DNA of 64,000 bases. Source: a virus. Under the pieces are notes generated by a model, which saw only the letters and a program-made list of their open reading frames with translations, ran no database searches and was not told the origin of the DNA. The position numbers were made by a program, and so were the translations under genes. The stretch's first letter is position 1, and every line of letters begins with the position of its first letter. Below, piece after piece: positions 52,930-61,632 of the stretch. The DNA is taken from the IMG/VR virus record IMGVR_UViG_3300043570_003132, positions 1 to 64,000 of that record, one strand, 5' to 3'.

Positions 52930-53161
52930 TTTTCTTTACTTTCTTATCGTCAGTTTTAATTTCTTCTTCTACATCATCACCCTTTACTATTTTATTATGA
53001 AATTCGGCAAGATAATATTGGACTCTTTGTCCCCACTCATCTTTATCGATTTCTTCAAACCACACAGTTAATGCGTCTAATGAATTGGCAATTTTTTCTA
53101 ATGCTTTTATTTTTCTCGTTTCGAGAGCTAATTGCTCATCTTTTTCTGTTTTTACACTCAT
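52919..53161 (-). CDS. Small charged helical protein
   Basis: An 80-residue protein of Lys, Glu and Asp with helical heptad character (LALETRKIKALEKIANSLDA) and VWFEEIDKDEWGQRVQYYL in the middle, ending in KDDKKVKKNAQ-like charge. Similar small proteins accompany glycosyltransferases in phages, without known function. It overlaps both neighbours, so it is expressed with the two transferases around it. Confidence 0.6.
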   Translation of the reverse strand: MSVKTEKDEQLALETRKIKALEKIANSLDALTVWFEEIDKDEWGQRVQYYLAEFHNKIVKGDDVEEEIKTDDKKVKKNAQ

Positions 53162-54015
53162 ATTGATATGATTTTTTTAATTAATTTATTCCAATTTTTA
53201 TAATGGTTATATTCTGGTTTATTTAATCCTAATTCAAACATAAAATCAGGATTTAATAAATTTATTTTAAAATTTGTCTTTTTTAATTCTTTATACATTT
53301 GAAAATATTCACTTGAAAACGCATAATCTTCATTTAGGTTTGCAACATTCGATACTCTATCTATTGATGTTGAGTCCCATTTAAAGTGATGAACTTGTAC
53401 TGAGTGTGTATCCACTGGTGCAATTAATGGATGACTCCACCCTTGCCATCTCCATGTTGTGTGGTCGTCAATTTTAGCATAATGTTGTCCTGCCGTTACA
53501 TCAACATATCCTTTCATAATACAAATCTTATTTGGACATGCGTTACTCATTGGATATCTAAAAAAACCAGCATTAGGAAATTGTTCCCATATAGATACGT
53601 CATTAACTAACTCAGTAAATTCGCCCCCTGTACCAATTCTATCAATAAAACCACCTCTTACAATATCCCAATTATTTTCTTGACAATCATATATTATTTT
53701 ACGTAAATCATCATTAGGATATAAATGAAATTCATCAATATCAGCAATAACATACCAACTATCTTTTCGTTTTGATTTAACAAAATTATAAAGTTGCGTT
53801 ACTTTTTCCCAATCAAATACTCTTTCTTGTATAGTTATAACAACATTAACTTTTTCGTAGTTTTTAATTACTTGATTAATTTCTTCGGTTAAATTTGGAT
53901 GTAATTCGGTTTCGTATACGGCAATATTAATTTCATCAACATGTTTTTGATAATGTTCAATGAAATGTGGAAGTAAGTTAATTCCGTGACCTATAACTGT
54001 TAATAATTTAACCAT
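53158..54015 (-). CDS. GT-A glycosyltransferase (Glyco_tranf_2_4-like)
   Basis: The 285-residue protein begins KLLTVIGHGINLLPHFIEHY, the opening of the GT2-like group that uses a short loop before the metal site. SWYVIADIDEFHLYP near 96-110 carries the DxDEF signature. QVHHFKWDSTSIDRVSN near 211-227 is the conserved C-terminal HxKW region of this group. Donor unknown. It overlaps the methyltransferase gene upstream by eight bases. Confidence 0.8.
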   Translation of the reverse strand: MVKLLTVIGHGINLLPHFIEHYQKHVDEINIAVYETELHPNLTEEINQVIKNYEKVNVVITIQERVFDWEKVTQLYNFVKSKRKDSWYVIADIDEFHLYPNDDLRKIIYDCQENNWDIVRGGFIDRIGTGGEFTELVNDVSIWEQFPNAGFFRYPMSNACPNKICIMKGYVDVTAGQHYAKIDDHTTWRWQGWSHPLIAPVDTHSVQVHHFKWDSTSIDRVSNVANLNEDYAFSSEYFQMYKELKKTNFKINLLNPDFMFELGLNKPEYNHYKNWNKLIKKIISI

Positions 54016-54739
54016 TTTTCTTATTAATTACCGTAATACCACTAGATGACGGTTTATTAGGTAATATACCAAAATTAAATAGATTAATCAAATTAAAAGA
54101 TGGGTTTTTTTCTAATTCTTTAATAAACTTTGATGGTCCATCGAATCTATGATGATCTTTTTTTGCATCTTCAGAAACTATAAGTTTTTCCTCATAATCT
54201 GAATCCGTATCGTGGATAACGATAATACCTTTATCTGTTAATAGTGTTGAATATAACTCAAAATCTTTCTTGACTCCTTCATATGAATGGTCACCATCTA
54301 TAAAGATAAAATCTAATTTAATATCTTGTAAAACAAAGAAATTATAATATGCGTCTTCTGATGTTGATTTAATCAATCTGGGATGAAATTTATAACGGAA
54401 ATATGAATTCTCATCCTCTAAGTCGTTAGGTCCTCCTACCCCATTACAAGCGTCAACCAGGTAGGTTACTCCAATGTCTCCCCAACTTAAATTATCATCT
54501 CCCTCAAATATTCCTTGTTTGTGTAAATCAATTCTTGCTTGTGTCATAATACGGGGTATAAACCCACCTCCAGACCCGATACAGACACAGGTTTTTGCTC
54601 TCATATGTTGTATCAGTGAATAAACAACAAGACCGTCACCCATATGTTCTGTCGTTGCACCATGTGTCCATCTATAAGGGACTGGATCACCTCCATTTGT
54701 TGTGATATTTCCTGTTATGAAATCTTGATTGGTAATCAT
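54008..54739 (-). CDS. Class I SAM methyltransferase (Methyltransf_24/CmcI-like)
   Basis: KTCVCIGSGGGFIPRIMTQA near 48-67 is motif I with a Gly-rich loop. LDFIFIDGDHSYEGVKKDFE near 138-157 is the family signature with metal-binding Asp and His, and GIIVIHDTDSDYEE follows. It is 243 residues long. It should O-methylate a sugar or related hydroxyl. It heads the minus-strand unit 42030-54739 and is preceded by TTATATTAT at 54744-54752. Confidence 0.8.
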   Translation of the reverse strand: MITNQDFITGNITTNGGDPVPYRWTHGATTEHMGDGLVVYSLIQHMRAKTCVCIGSGGGFIPRIMTQARIDLHKQGIFEGDDNLSWGDIGVTYLVDACNGVGGPNDLEDENSYFRYKFHPRLIKSTSEDAYYNFFVLQDIKLDFIFIDGDHSYEGVKKDFELYSTLLTDKGIIVIHDTDSDYEEKLIVSEDAKKDHHRFDGPSKFIKELEKNPSFNLINLFNFGILPNKPSSSGITVINKKNG

Positions 54740-54743
54740 TAAG

Positions 54744-54752
54744 ATAATATAA
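54744..54752 (-). promoter_or_regulatory. TTATATTAT element before the methyltransferase gene
   Basis: The minus-strand nonamer ends four bases before the ATG at 54739. This is the boundary between the run of fibre genes upstream and the sugar-enzyme unit downstream. It fits a promoter that lets the enzymes be expressed apart from the virion genes. Confidence 0.35.
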
Positions 54753-54763
54753 GAAAAATATTT

Positions 54764-55477
54764 CTATAAACCAAACCTTCCCTTTTGTATGTTGTAATTT
54801 AATAATACTTCCGTAGATGATAGTGTTCTATCATATAGTTGTACATTTCCTAAATACGCATTATGATATGTAGTATCTATTGCATATGAACAAAGTCTAG
54901 CTACCGTTGTTGCATTAATAGTACCTGTATTACCTGCACTTGACGCCCAAGATGTACCATTTCTATATATTACCATTGCCCCCGTAGATGTATTTTTAGT
55001 AAAACACCAATAATTCCATCCTAAATAAGTTGAACCAGCTGCTTGAGACAATCTATCACCACCGCAATCAAAATAAATAGTTCCATCTGCCCATGGTAAA
55101 TGTATATTTAATGTTCTAGCACCTGCTATATCTCTAGATTCAACAACCGATGATTGTTGTGTAGTAATTCCGTAATTCCAAACACAAAAACTTATTTGAT
55201 TTCCAAATGGAATTGATGATGGTGAAACTGTAACATTCTGATTACTACCATTAAATATTAAATACCCACCATTGAATCCGCTAAATGTTGGGCTATTATT
55301 TAAAGTTGTAGTGATTCCGTTATAACTTAGATCATACCAACTGGTTCCTGAACCTGGGTAAGATGAAATATTAGCGGTATCCAAATGTAATACTAATCCA
55401 TTTAATATAATATCATTAGTTGCAAATAATTTTGCACTTGAAGAATTTATTTCATATCCGCCAACATTTACACCCAT
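54764..55477 (-). CDS. LamG-domain fibre/receptor-binding protein
   Basis: The 237-residue protein begins MGVNVGGYEINSSSAKLF and has NGLVLHLDTANISSYPGSGT then WYDLSYNG, YLIFNGSNQNVTV, a long jelly-roll middle and VQLYDRTLSSTEVLLNYNIQ. This is the Laminin_G_3/concanavalin fold used by many phage fibre tips to bind surface glycans. It is one of four near-identical designs in this block. It is the last structural gene before the enzyme cluster. Confidence 0.82.
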   Translation of the reverse strand: MGVNVGGYEINSSSAKLFATNDIILNGLVLHLDTANISSYPGSGTSWYDLSYNGITTTLNNSPTFSGFNGGYLIFNGSNQNVTVSPSSIPFGNQISFCVWNYGITTQQSSVVESRDIAGARTLNIHLPWADGTIYFDCGGDRLSQAAGSTYLGWNYWCFTKNTSTGAMVIYRNGTSWASSAGNTGTINATTVARLCSYAIDTTYHNAYLGNVQLYDRTLSSTEVLLNYNIQKGRFGL

Positions 55478-55490
55478 AATTATTTATTAT

Positions 55491-55688
55491 TTAATCGTAA
55501 TATACTTCTTTTATTGTTAATGTAACACCAGAATAAATAGAATATCCATTCATTTGATTTATTTTATTTTCACATTCTTCTACAGTATTAAATTCATATA
55601 TTCCATCACCTATTATTGGTGGATGTAATATTAATGGGTCTCCAACATGTTCTATTTTTTTCTTTAATATTTGATATTTTATTGTCAT
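55491..55688 (-). CDS. Small hypothetical protein in the fibre block
   Basis: A 65-residue protein, MTIKYQILKKKIEHVGDPLI at the start and TVEECENKINQMNGYSIYSG in the middle. Not recognised. It looks like a compact alpha/beta protein with an ECENKI helix. Small ORFs between fibre genes are often fibre-assembly or tip proteins, but no function can be assigned. Spacing to neighbours is 13 and 6 bases. Confidence 0.6.
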   Translation of the reverse strand: MTIKYQILKKKIEHVGDPLILHPPIIGDGIYEFNTVEECENKINQMNGYSIYSGVTLTIKEVYYD

Positions 55689-55694
55689 ATAATA

Positions 55695-56414
55695 TTATTT
55701 TATAAACCACATATGATAATGTTGTCCACTACCACCTGCACATTCTACTTTATATTTTAAGTCGGGATTAGTTCCACTTCCTAATAATACCCAATATAAT
55801 TTTAATACACTCATATCAGGTTGTGCACTACAACATGCATTTACAAAATTACCATCTCCCCAAGTACACATTCCACTACTTGTAAAAGAACCAGCGTAAA
55901 CAGGACCACTATAATATCCAGAATCCGTTCCACCCCAAATAGCTGAACACTGTCCTATTGTAGATATTCTATGCATTAACATCATTGTATTAGTATATGA
56001 GTATCCATAATCATTTGGATTTTTTAATGTATATTGACTCGTCGTCCAACCACCACCACATCCCACTTCCACTACATTTACATTTAATATTTGTGGATTA
56101 TTTTTTTGTAATCTACCAGAACTATTCGTTTCCCAAGTTGCAGATGTATTTGAATTTGATGATTGTGGGCATAGGTCAGAAGTTACTCCCATCCAACCTC
56201 CACCATTAATTCCTGTATCCATTATACAATAAACTCTTTTAACTCCAAATGTTCCAAATTTAATGTAATAATAACCATCAGCAACTCCTGGATTTGCAGA
56301 CATAATTGCTGAAGCACTAGACGCTGCCAATGATGGTATTGTTCCCAATTTTTTATTTAATTCGGACGATACTATTGTACCACTATACACATAACCACCT
56401 ATATTAAATCCCAT
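55695..56414 (-). CDS. Fibrinogen-like lectin-domain fibre protein
   Basis: In this 239-residue protein, after an N-terminal MGFNIGGYVYSG module, GVADGYYYIKFGTFGVKRVY and CIMDTGINGGGWMGVTSD match the opening of fibrinogen-related domains ('DGxYxI...VYCDMDTxGGGW'). The rest is Cys-rich and aromatic (VEVGCGGGWTTSQYTL, CTWGDGNFVNACCSAQPDM), as in host- or phage-encoded lectins. It probably recognises a sugar on the host surface. It is flanked by LamG fibre genes. Confidence 0.72.
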   Translation of the reverse strand: MGFNIGGYVYSGTIVSSELNKKLGTIPSLAASSASAIMSANPGVADGYYYIKFGTFGVKRVYCIMDTGINGGGWMGVTSDLCPQSSNSNTSATWETNSSGRLQKNNPQILNVNVVEVGCGGGWTTSQYTLKNPNDYGYSYTNTMMLMHRISTIGQCSAIWGGTDSGYYSGPVYAGSFTSSGMCTWGDGNFVNACCSAQPDMSVLKLYWVLLGSGTNPDLKYKVECAGGSGQHYHMWFIK

Positions 56415-56426
56415 AATTTTTTATTT

Positions 56427-57194
56427 TTATAAACCAAATCTTGATTTTTGTATATTATAATTTATTAAAACTTCATCCTCCGATAATTGTCTATTATATG
56501 CTCTAACTACTGCAATTTTTCCATTTAAAGGTACTATATAATTTGGGGTGTCAAAGTCTATACCAATTATAAGTGGTCTACTACTATTACATACCTCATT
56601 TATATGACTACCATATAAATAATTAGTATAAGATTGTGAAACTCCATTTTTATATAATTTCATTTGGGTATATCCACCAGAACCTTTTGAAAAAATTAAA
56701 TGATTCCAAACTCCAGTTGTTACTACGCCGGTTGATGATAATGCTCCTTCTAAACAACTTCCGTAACTTTGTGATGAGTAATATCCAACAAATTTTCCAG
56801 TATTATCAACATACATTGATATTGCCGGCCAATAATCATTTTCGGTATTTTTTTTCATAATACAATTATTAGAATTAAATGCTGTAAAATATACCCAAGT
56901 TTCTAAAGTAAATTCTGCTGTACTACCAAAGTCAACATCTCCCGTCGTAACATAATCATTAGTTCCGTCAAATACAATACAACCACTATTTACACTACTG
57001 TAGGTTGGTCCATTTGTTAATGTACCATTATAGAGATTTCCTGTTAAATCATACCAACCCGTTCCACTACCCACATATGAACCTGTAGATGAAGCGTCTA
57101 AATGTAATTTTAATCCTCTATTTATAATATGTGTAGTTTGTATTGATTTTACTAATGTACTATCAACAACACTACCACTTATATTTAATGGCAT
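56427..57194 (-). CDS. LamG-domain fibre/receptor-binding protein
   Basis: The 255-residue protein starts MPLNISGSVVDSTLVKSIQT. LKLHLDASSTGSYVGSGTGW is followed by YDLTGNLYNGTLTNGP, CIVFDGTNDYV, EFTLETWVYFTAFNSNN and VVRAYNRQLSEDEVLINYNI, a full LamG jelly roll. The C-terminal IQKSRFGL is nearly identical to IQKGRFGL of 54764-55477, showing a common origin. Role as an adhesin is inferred. Confidence 0.82.
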   Translation of the reverse strand: MPLNISGSVVDSTLVKSIQTTHIINRGLKLHLDASSTGSYVGSGTGWYDLTGNLYNGTLTNGPTYSSVNSGCIVFDGTNDYVTTGDVDFGSTAEFTLETWVYFTAFNSNNCIMKKNTENDYWPAISMYVDNTGKFVGYYSSQSYGSCLEGALSSTGVVTTGVWNHLIFSKGSGGYTQMKLYKNGVSQSYTNYLYGSHINEVCNSSRPLIIGIDFDTPNYIVPLNGKIAVVRAYNRQLSEDEVLINYNIQKSRFGL

Positions 57195-57212
57195 ATCTTA
57201 TTATTTTCCATA

Positions 57213-57572
57213 TTATTGTTTATCCCATTTTAATTCTTCTTCATTCCAAATATAAAGATTATTTGTATCAGGATATGATATTGGTGGTTCCCATAAACAT
57301 GTTTCTTCATTTAATATCCAACTATTAAATGGTTTTGGTGCAATAAATGCATCTCTAATAACATCATATGTATATCCAATTCCTGCAAAGTTTTTTCTAA
57401 AAGGACTTCCACCATTTATATGTGTTCCTCCTAATGTATTAAATGATGTTCGTTTACATAATTGAGCACGAAAATCACCATAATGTCTTTCCCAATCAAA
57501 GTTAGTTTCATCTTTACCTACTATTACTTCCGTAACAATATAATTTTCATCTAAAAAAGCATAATGTGCCAT
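57213..57572 (-). CDS. Common phage tail-region protein
   Basis: The 119-residue protein has MAHYAFLDENYIVTEVIVGK, then ERHYGDFRAQLCKRTSFNT, FRKNFAGIGYTYDVIRDAFI, PKPFNSWILNEETCLWEPP and YIWNEEELKWDKQ. This order of motifs is widespread in tail-fibre loci of large phages, where the protein is annotated as hypothetical. Its occurrence here is good evidence for a tailed-phage origin. Role unknown. Confidence 0.8.
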   Translation of the reverse strand: MAHYAFLDENYIVTEVIVGKDETNFDWERHYGDFRAQLCKRTSFNTLGGTHINGGSPFRKNFAGIGYTYDVIRDAFIAPKPFNSWILNEETCLWEPPISYPDTNNLYIWNEEELKWDKQ

Positions 57573-57581
57573 AATTTTTTT

Positions 57582-58613
57582 TTAAGTAAATGTTACTGTT
57601 CCAGTACCTGCTGTTATTTGATATATTTTATTTAATCCAGATGTAATAGTTGTAACGGTTAAACCATTACTAAATGTTCCGATATAAGAATTAGGTACAC
57701 TAATAATTACTACACCACTTCCACCTGCGCCACCTGCACTAGTACCTCCACTAGTAGTTGATGCACCACCACCTCCACCACCTGTGTTAGCCGTGCCGGC
57801 AACACCGGGATTGTTTAAATTCGGAGTACCACCTGCACCACCACCTCCCAAACCACCTGTACTTGCTGTACCAGGAGGGTTATGACTACCACCACCGCCA
57901 CCGCCACCAATATAATAATTACCTCCTGAATTTTGACCTATAGTACTTCCTGATATTGTGTTTTGAATACCAGCACCACCATTACCACATGCATCTTGTG
58001 TTCCGGTTCCGCCAACGGCTCCTGCACCGCCACCTCCACCATGATTGTACGCCGCTGTACTGGTACATGGTCCACCATCATAACCTTGTCTAGTTGCACT
58101 TATATAAGATGATCCGGGGTATATTCCATATCCATTTGTTTTTGATTCAGCGGCACCACCACCACTACCACCATTACCACCATTACCACCATCAAAACTA
58201 GAACCACCACCACCACCAACTGCGGTAGATGATCTAAATATTGTGTCTGATCCATTACCACCAACATTTGGATTTCCTCCTGCACCACCTGCACCTACCG
58301 TAATACTATAAGTATTGTTTATACTTAGGGTATCTGTTCCACTTATATACCCACCGGCACCACCACCCGCACCATGTCTATATCCACCACCACCACCTCC
58401 AGCAACAAGTAGAAATTGAGCATTAAAATTTGGTGATTTAACAGTTTGCCAAATTGCACCGGTACTATCATACCACTCAGGTTCTCCTATTGTACTATTA
58501 AATCTAAACATACCCGCACTTGGTGATGCTGGTCTTTGTGCTGTTGTTCCACTAGGAAGTTTTAATGATCCAGTTCCCGACATTATAATATCACCTAATG
58601 TATTTATTCCCAT
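57582..58613 (-). CDS. Glycine-rich fibre-tip adhesin
   Basis: The 343-residue protein has an N-terminal trunk module (LKLPSGTTAQRPASPSAGMF, RFNSTIGEPEWYDSTGAIWQ). FNAQFLLVAGGGGGGYRHGA opens a long stretch with up to eight Gly in a row, and VVIISVPNSYIG with a short strand-rich end follows. Proteins of this type fold the Gly runs as packed polyglycine II helices and expose loops that bind the host receptor. The trunk module is shared with 60451-61629. Loops between Gly runs are likely hypervariable. Confidence 0.82.
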   Translation of the reverse strand: MGINTLGDIIMSGTGSLKLPSGTTAQRPASPSAGMFRFNSTIGEPEWYDSTGAIWQTVKSPNFNAQFLLVAGGGGGGYRHGAGGGAGGYISGTDTLSINNTYSITVGAGGAGGNPNVGGNGSDTIFRSSTAVGGGGGSSFDGGNGGNGGSGGGAAESKTNGYGIYPGSSYISATRQGYDGGPCTSTAAYNHGGGGGAGAVGGTGTQDACGNGGAGIQNTISGSTIGQNSGGNYYIGGGGGGGSHNPPGTASTGGLGGGGAGGTPNLNNPGVAGTANTGGGGGGASTTSGGTSAGGAGGSGVVIISVPNSYIGTFSNGLTVTTITSGLNKIYQITAGTGTVTFT

Positions 58614-58640
58614 ATTGATAAATATTTGTTTTATTGTGTT

Positions 58641-59459
58641 TTAACAATGTGTACAACTTGGATCATAATTATAAAGTGCACATCCACTACCGCAATCAAA
58701 CCATTGCTCAAACTTTTCTCTTGTTGCTTGATAATTTTGTATAATTTCAGTTGAGGTTAATGGTCTATTATATATCATAACAATAGATAAGTTACCGTCT
58801 AAATATTCTGCAGTTCCTGGTGAAACCCCTATAATTGTACTACCTGTCTTTGTTTTTAATTGACCTCCTGAGGAATGTGCAGAACTAGTGAATAATGCAC
58901 CGTCGAGATAAGTTTTTAATGTTGTATTGTCATATGTTCCACTATAAAAATGCCATTGAGAGAGTGGAGCATTTGTTACAATTCCTGTTGTAGCGCTAGA
59001 TGAATTTGTAATGTTAAAATATAAACTAGTACCATTATTTGTACCACCGGCATAATTTTCTCTTCCATATCTAAATTCAAAACCACCAATTCTATCATCA
59101 CTAACACCATTGGTTACAACACCTCTATATGGACCTGTTCCACCACCATTCTTATGCCAAACACAAAGAGTTATACCATTAGTATATGAATAGTTTTCCA
59201 TACCAGTTGTTGTAACATAGTTATTTGAATAATTGAAAGCAAAATTACTAACATATGAATTACTAAAAGTTGGACTATTAATTAATGTTCCATTATAGGC
59301 GTTACCACTTAAATCAGTCCATGCAGTTCCAGTGCCAGAATATGAATTACCATCAGTAGCATTTAAATATAAAAGTAAACCGTTGGTGACTACATTACTT
59401 GATGATACAATATTTGCACCTAACGTACTGAATAACTCACCATTTATATTAAATGCCAT
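58641..59459 (-). CDS. LamG-domain fibre protein with Cys-rich C-terminus
   Basis: The 272-residue protein begins MAFNINGELFSTLGANIVSS. GLLLYLNATDGNSYSGTGTA and WTDLSGNAYNGTLINSP open the LamG fold, which continues through MIYNRPLTSTEIIQNYQ. It ends in CGSGCALYNYDPSCTHC, a four-Cys tail that may bind metal or form disulfides; the LamG paralogues lack it. A similar Cys-rich tail ends the protein at 19558-21093. Confidence 0.82.
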   Translation of the reverse strand: MAFNINGELFSTLGANIVSSSNVVTNGLLLYLNATDGNSYSGTGTAWTDLSGNAYNGTLINSPTFSNSYVSNFAFNYSNNYVTTTGMENYSYTNGITLCVWHKNGGGTGPYRGVVTNGVSDDRIGGFEFRYGRENYAGGTNNGTSLYFNITNSSSATTGIVTNAPLSQWHFYSGTYDNTTLKTYLDGALFTSSAHSSGGQLKTKTGSTIIGVSPGTAEYLDGNLSIVMIYNRPLTSTEIIQNYQATREKFEQWFDCGSGCALYNYDPSCTHC

Positions 59460-59469
59460 AATTAATTTT

Positions 59470-60150
59470 TTATACTCCCAATCTATTTCTAAAAACTTGA
59501 TAATTTTGTAAAATTTCCGCCGCTGTTAATTCTCTATTATAAACTAATAAAAATGAAACATTACCATCAGAAAATTCACTAGAACCTAAATGACCACCTA
59601 ATGAAAACCCATTAGGTCCTGCGGTTCCGGTAGTATTAGTTGTGTTTAATGCACCATTAATATACAATTTATATGTTCCTCCAATTACACCCGTTCCAGC
59701 ATATATTCTCCAATTTGTATCGGAACCACCTTGTGCTTCATTAGTTATCCATCCCGCAGAATAATATGCCGCCACGCTATTACCCCAATGACCTAATAAC
59801 CAATTATTATTTAACGCAGATATTATTCTTCCAGAACCATTCGCATATCTTGATGCTCCAATAACAGTAAAATTAGATGAAGTTAAATTTATACTACTAT
59901 TTCTAAAATGTGCACCAGCCGCGGTAGTTACCATCCTTCCTCCTGTTGTTAAACTCCAAGTTGGACTACTATTAAATGTAAAATTATTACCATTACCACT
60001 TAAATCGTACCATGTTGTTCCGGTACCAGGATATGAATTTGAATTAGCGGCATCTATATAACAAATCAAATTAGTTGTAACTATATTTTTATAATTAAAG
60101 TATTTTGTCCCGTTTGATGTTAATATATTTCCGTTTACGTTTAATGGCAT
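59470..60150 (-). CDS. LamG-domain fibre/receptor-binding protein
   Basis: The 226-residue protein starts MPLNVNGNILTSNGTKYFNY and has LICYIDAANSNSYPGTGTTW, YDLSGNGNNFTFNSSPTW and LLVYNRELTAAEILQNYQVF. These are the same LamG landmarks as the genes at 54764, 56427 and 58641. Low identity in the binding loops suggests different receptors. It starts four bases after the upstream small gene's stop. Confidence 0.82.
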   Translation of the reverse strand: MPLNVNGNILTSNGTKYFNYKNIVTTNLICYIDAANSNSYPGTGTTWYDLSGNGNNFTFNSSPTWSLTTGGRMVTTAAGAHFRNSSINLTSSNFTVIGASRYANGSGRIISALNNNWLLGHWGNSVAAYYSAGWITNEAQGGSDTNWRIYAGTGVIGGTYKLYINGALNTTNTTGTAGPNGFSLGGHLGSSEFSDGNVSFLLVYNRELTAAEILQNYQVFRNRLGV

Positions 60151-60153
60151 TTC

Positions 60154-60447
60154 TTAATATTTTTGTATTATATTTTCAATCCAATTTATCACATCACTCT
60201 CTAACCATTCATCACCAACTAATGGCCCAAATGGTGTTAAATTATGTATCATTATTGCCCTATTTTTTATATCATCCACAGTCACTTCAATTAAACTATC
60301 TGGAATAAAATAATTTCTATCTTCCTCATTTGGTATAAAGGCAATATTTGTACCATTATCCATATCTAATGGAAGTGGAAATTCAATAAAATCAGGTTTT
60401 AAACTATCTTTTCCTATTCTGTGATTTTTATATTCGTAAAATGGCAT
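60154..60447 (-). CDS. Small hypothetical protein in the fibre block
   Basis: A 97-residue acidic protein beginning MPFYEYKNHRIGKDSLKPDF, with PNEEDRNYFIPDSLIEVTVD and a C-terminal WLESDVINWIENIIQKY helix. Not recognised. It resembles 57213-57572 only in size and position, between two fibre genes, and may be an assembly or attachment factor. No function can be proposed. Confidence 0.6.
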   Translation of the reverse strand: MPFYEYKNHRIGKDSLKPDFIEFPLPLDMDNGTNIAFIPNEEDRNYFIPDSLIEVTVDDIKNRAIMIHNLTPFGPLVGDEWLESDVINWIENIIQKY

Positions 60448-60450
60448 AAT

Positions 60451-61629
60451 TTAATTTTTAAAATATAATGATGCTGCAGTTGATGATGATCCCCATTGTA
60501 CGCTACCAGCAGACGCTGCGGAGTTACCCGTCCACGGATGTAAATTTGTATACCAAGATGACGCACCTACCGTCCAACATATTGGATATCCAGCACTTGA
60601 TGTTTTAGTTCCCAACAATAAAGTGCTACCTGAACCAACTGGTGAATTGTGATCACTTATCCATATTGAAGTTGTATGAGCACATCTACTTTGTTCTGTT
60701 GGGACATACCGATATCCATAATCCCATGTACCGTCATTTGCGGCATCAACATAAATGTCATATGGTTGTGATGTAGTTGGTAGTGCATCTGTACCCCAAT
60801 TAGGTAATGATGAAAAGATTATTTTTAATGCACCCGCACCATAGTTCATAAGTGGATCCGCACTACCGGTAACTCTCCATAATGTTGTAAGTGAACTTTT
60901 TAAAATATTAATATCTGTACTTGGTATTTTTCCTGCAGATAAACCAATTTGACTTGACGTCCAAGAACCACCAGCATTTACACCTCCAGCACCTGATAAA
61001 TCAGTTGTATTATACCATTGAACTGCTTTAACCCATGGACCATCTGGTTTATCAAAGATAATATACGCTTGAAATGCTGTGTTAGAACCTGATACAAATT
61101 TTAACCAATAAACACCATTTGGTGCCGCCGGATTAAGTGCTTTTATCACACTTGCAGAAGGTGCCGCAGTTTCAGCAGATGAACCATTTAATGCTGACAT
61201 ATAAATCCAATCGGTTCCTGTATAAACTTCAGCTAACCCAACACTTGTGTTAAATCTAACCATACCTGACAATGGTGATGATGGTCTTTGACCTGTTGTT
61301 CCTTTTGGTAACGTTAATGATCCCGTACCAGATAAAATCATATCTCCATTAAAATTAGAACTACCGTCAGAATGGCAAAGATTTATTTTAGCTAGTCCTC
61401 CTCCAATAAATGCGGTGGAATTGGCTTTCACATCAACTGCACCTGCAACTGTTAATGTTGTATCAATATTTCTATTATAAATTCCCCAAATTGCAGCATC
61501 ACCCCAATTCATTAACCAACAATCATTATTATTATCATTTGATTTAATAATTGCATTATCAACTGATGTGTTTCCAACATAAGTTTGAACGTTTGCCCCT
61601 GAACCTAAATGTGATGAGTTTACTCCCAT
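60451..61629 (-). CDS. Tail fibre protein with C-terminal lectin-like domain
   Basis: The 392-residue protein has an N-terminal beta-rich trunk (MGVNSSHLGSGANVQTYVGN) and the module LTLPKGTTGQRPSSPLSGMV shared with 57582-58613. A C-terminal part from about residue 165 (APNGVYWLKFVSGSNTAFQA, then YIIFDKPDGPWVKAVQW) resembles the fibrinogen-like protein at 55695. The end is Trp- and Ser-rich (WTVGASSWYTNLHPWTGN). Probably a receptor-binding fibre. Confidence 0.78.
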   Translation of the reverse strand: MGVNSSHLGSGANVQTYVGNTSVDNAIIKSNDNNNDCWLMNWGDAAIWGIYNRNIDTTLTVAGAVDVKANSTAFIGGGLAKINLCHSDGSSNFNGDMILSGTGSLTLPKGTTGQRPSSPLSGMVRFNTSVGLAEVYTGTDWIYMSALNGSSAETAAPSASVIKALNPAAPNGVYWLKFVSGSNTAFQAYIIFDKPDGPWVKAVQWYNTTDLSGAGGVNAGGSWTSSQIGLSAGKIPSTDINILKSSLTTLWRVTGSADPLMNYGAGALKIIFSSLPNWGTDALPTTSQPYDIYVDAANDGTWDYGYRYVPTEQSRCAHTTSIWISDHNSPVGSGSTLLLGTKTSSAGYPICWTVGASSWYTNLHPWTGNSAASAGSVQWGSSSTAASLYFKN

Positions 61630-61632
61630 CTC

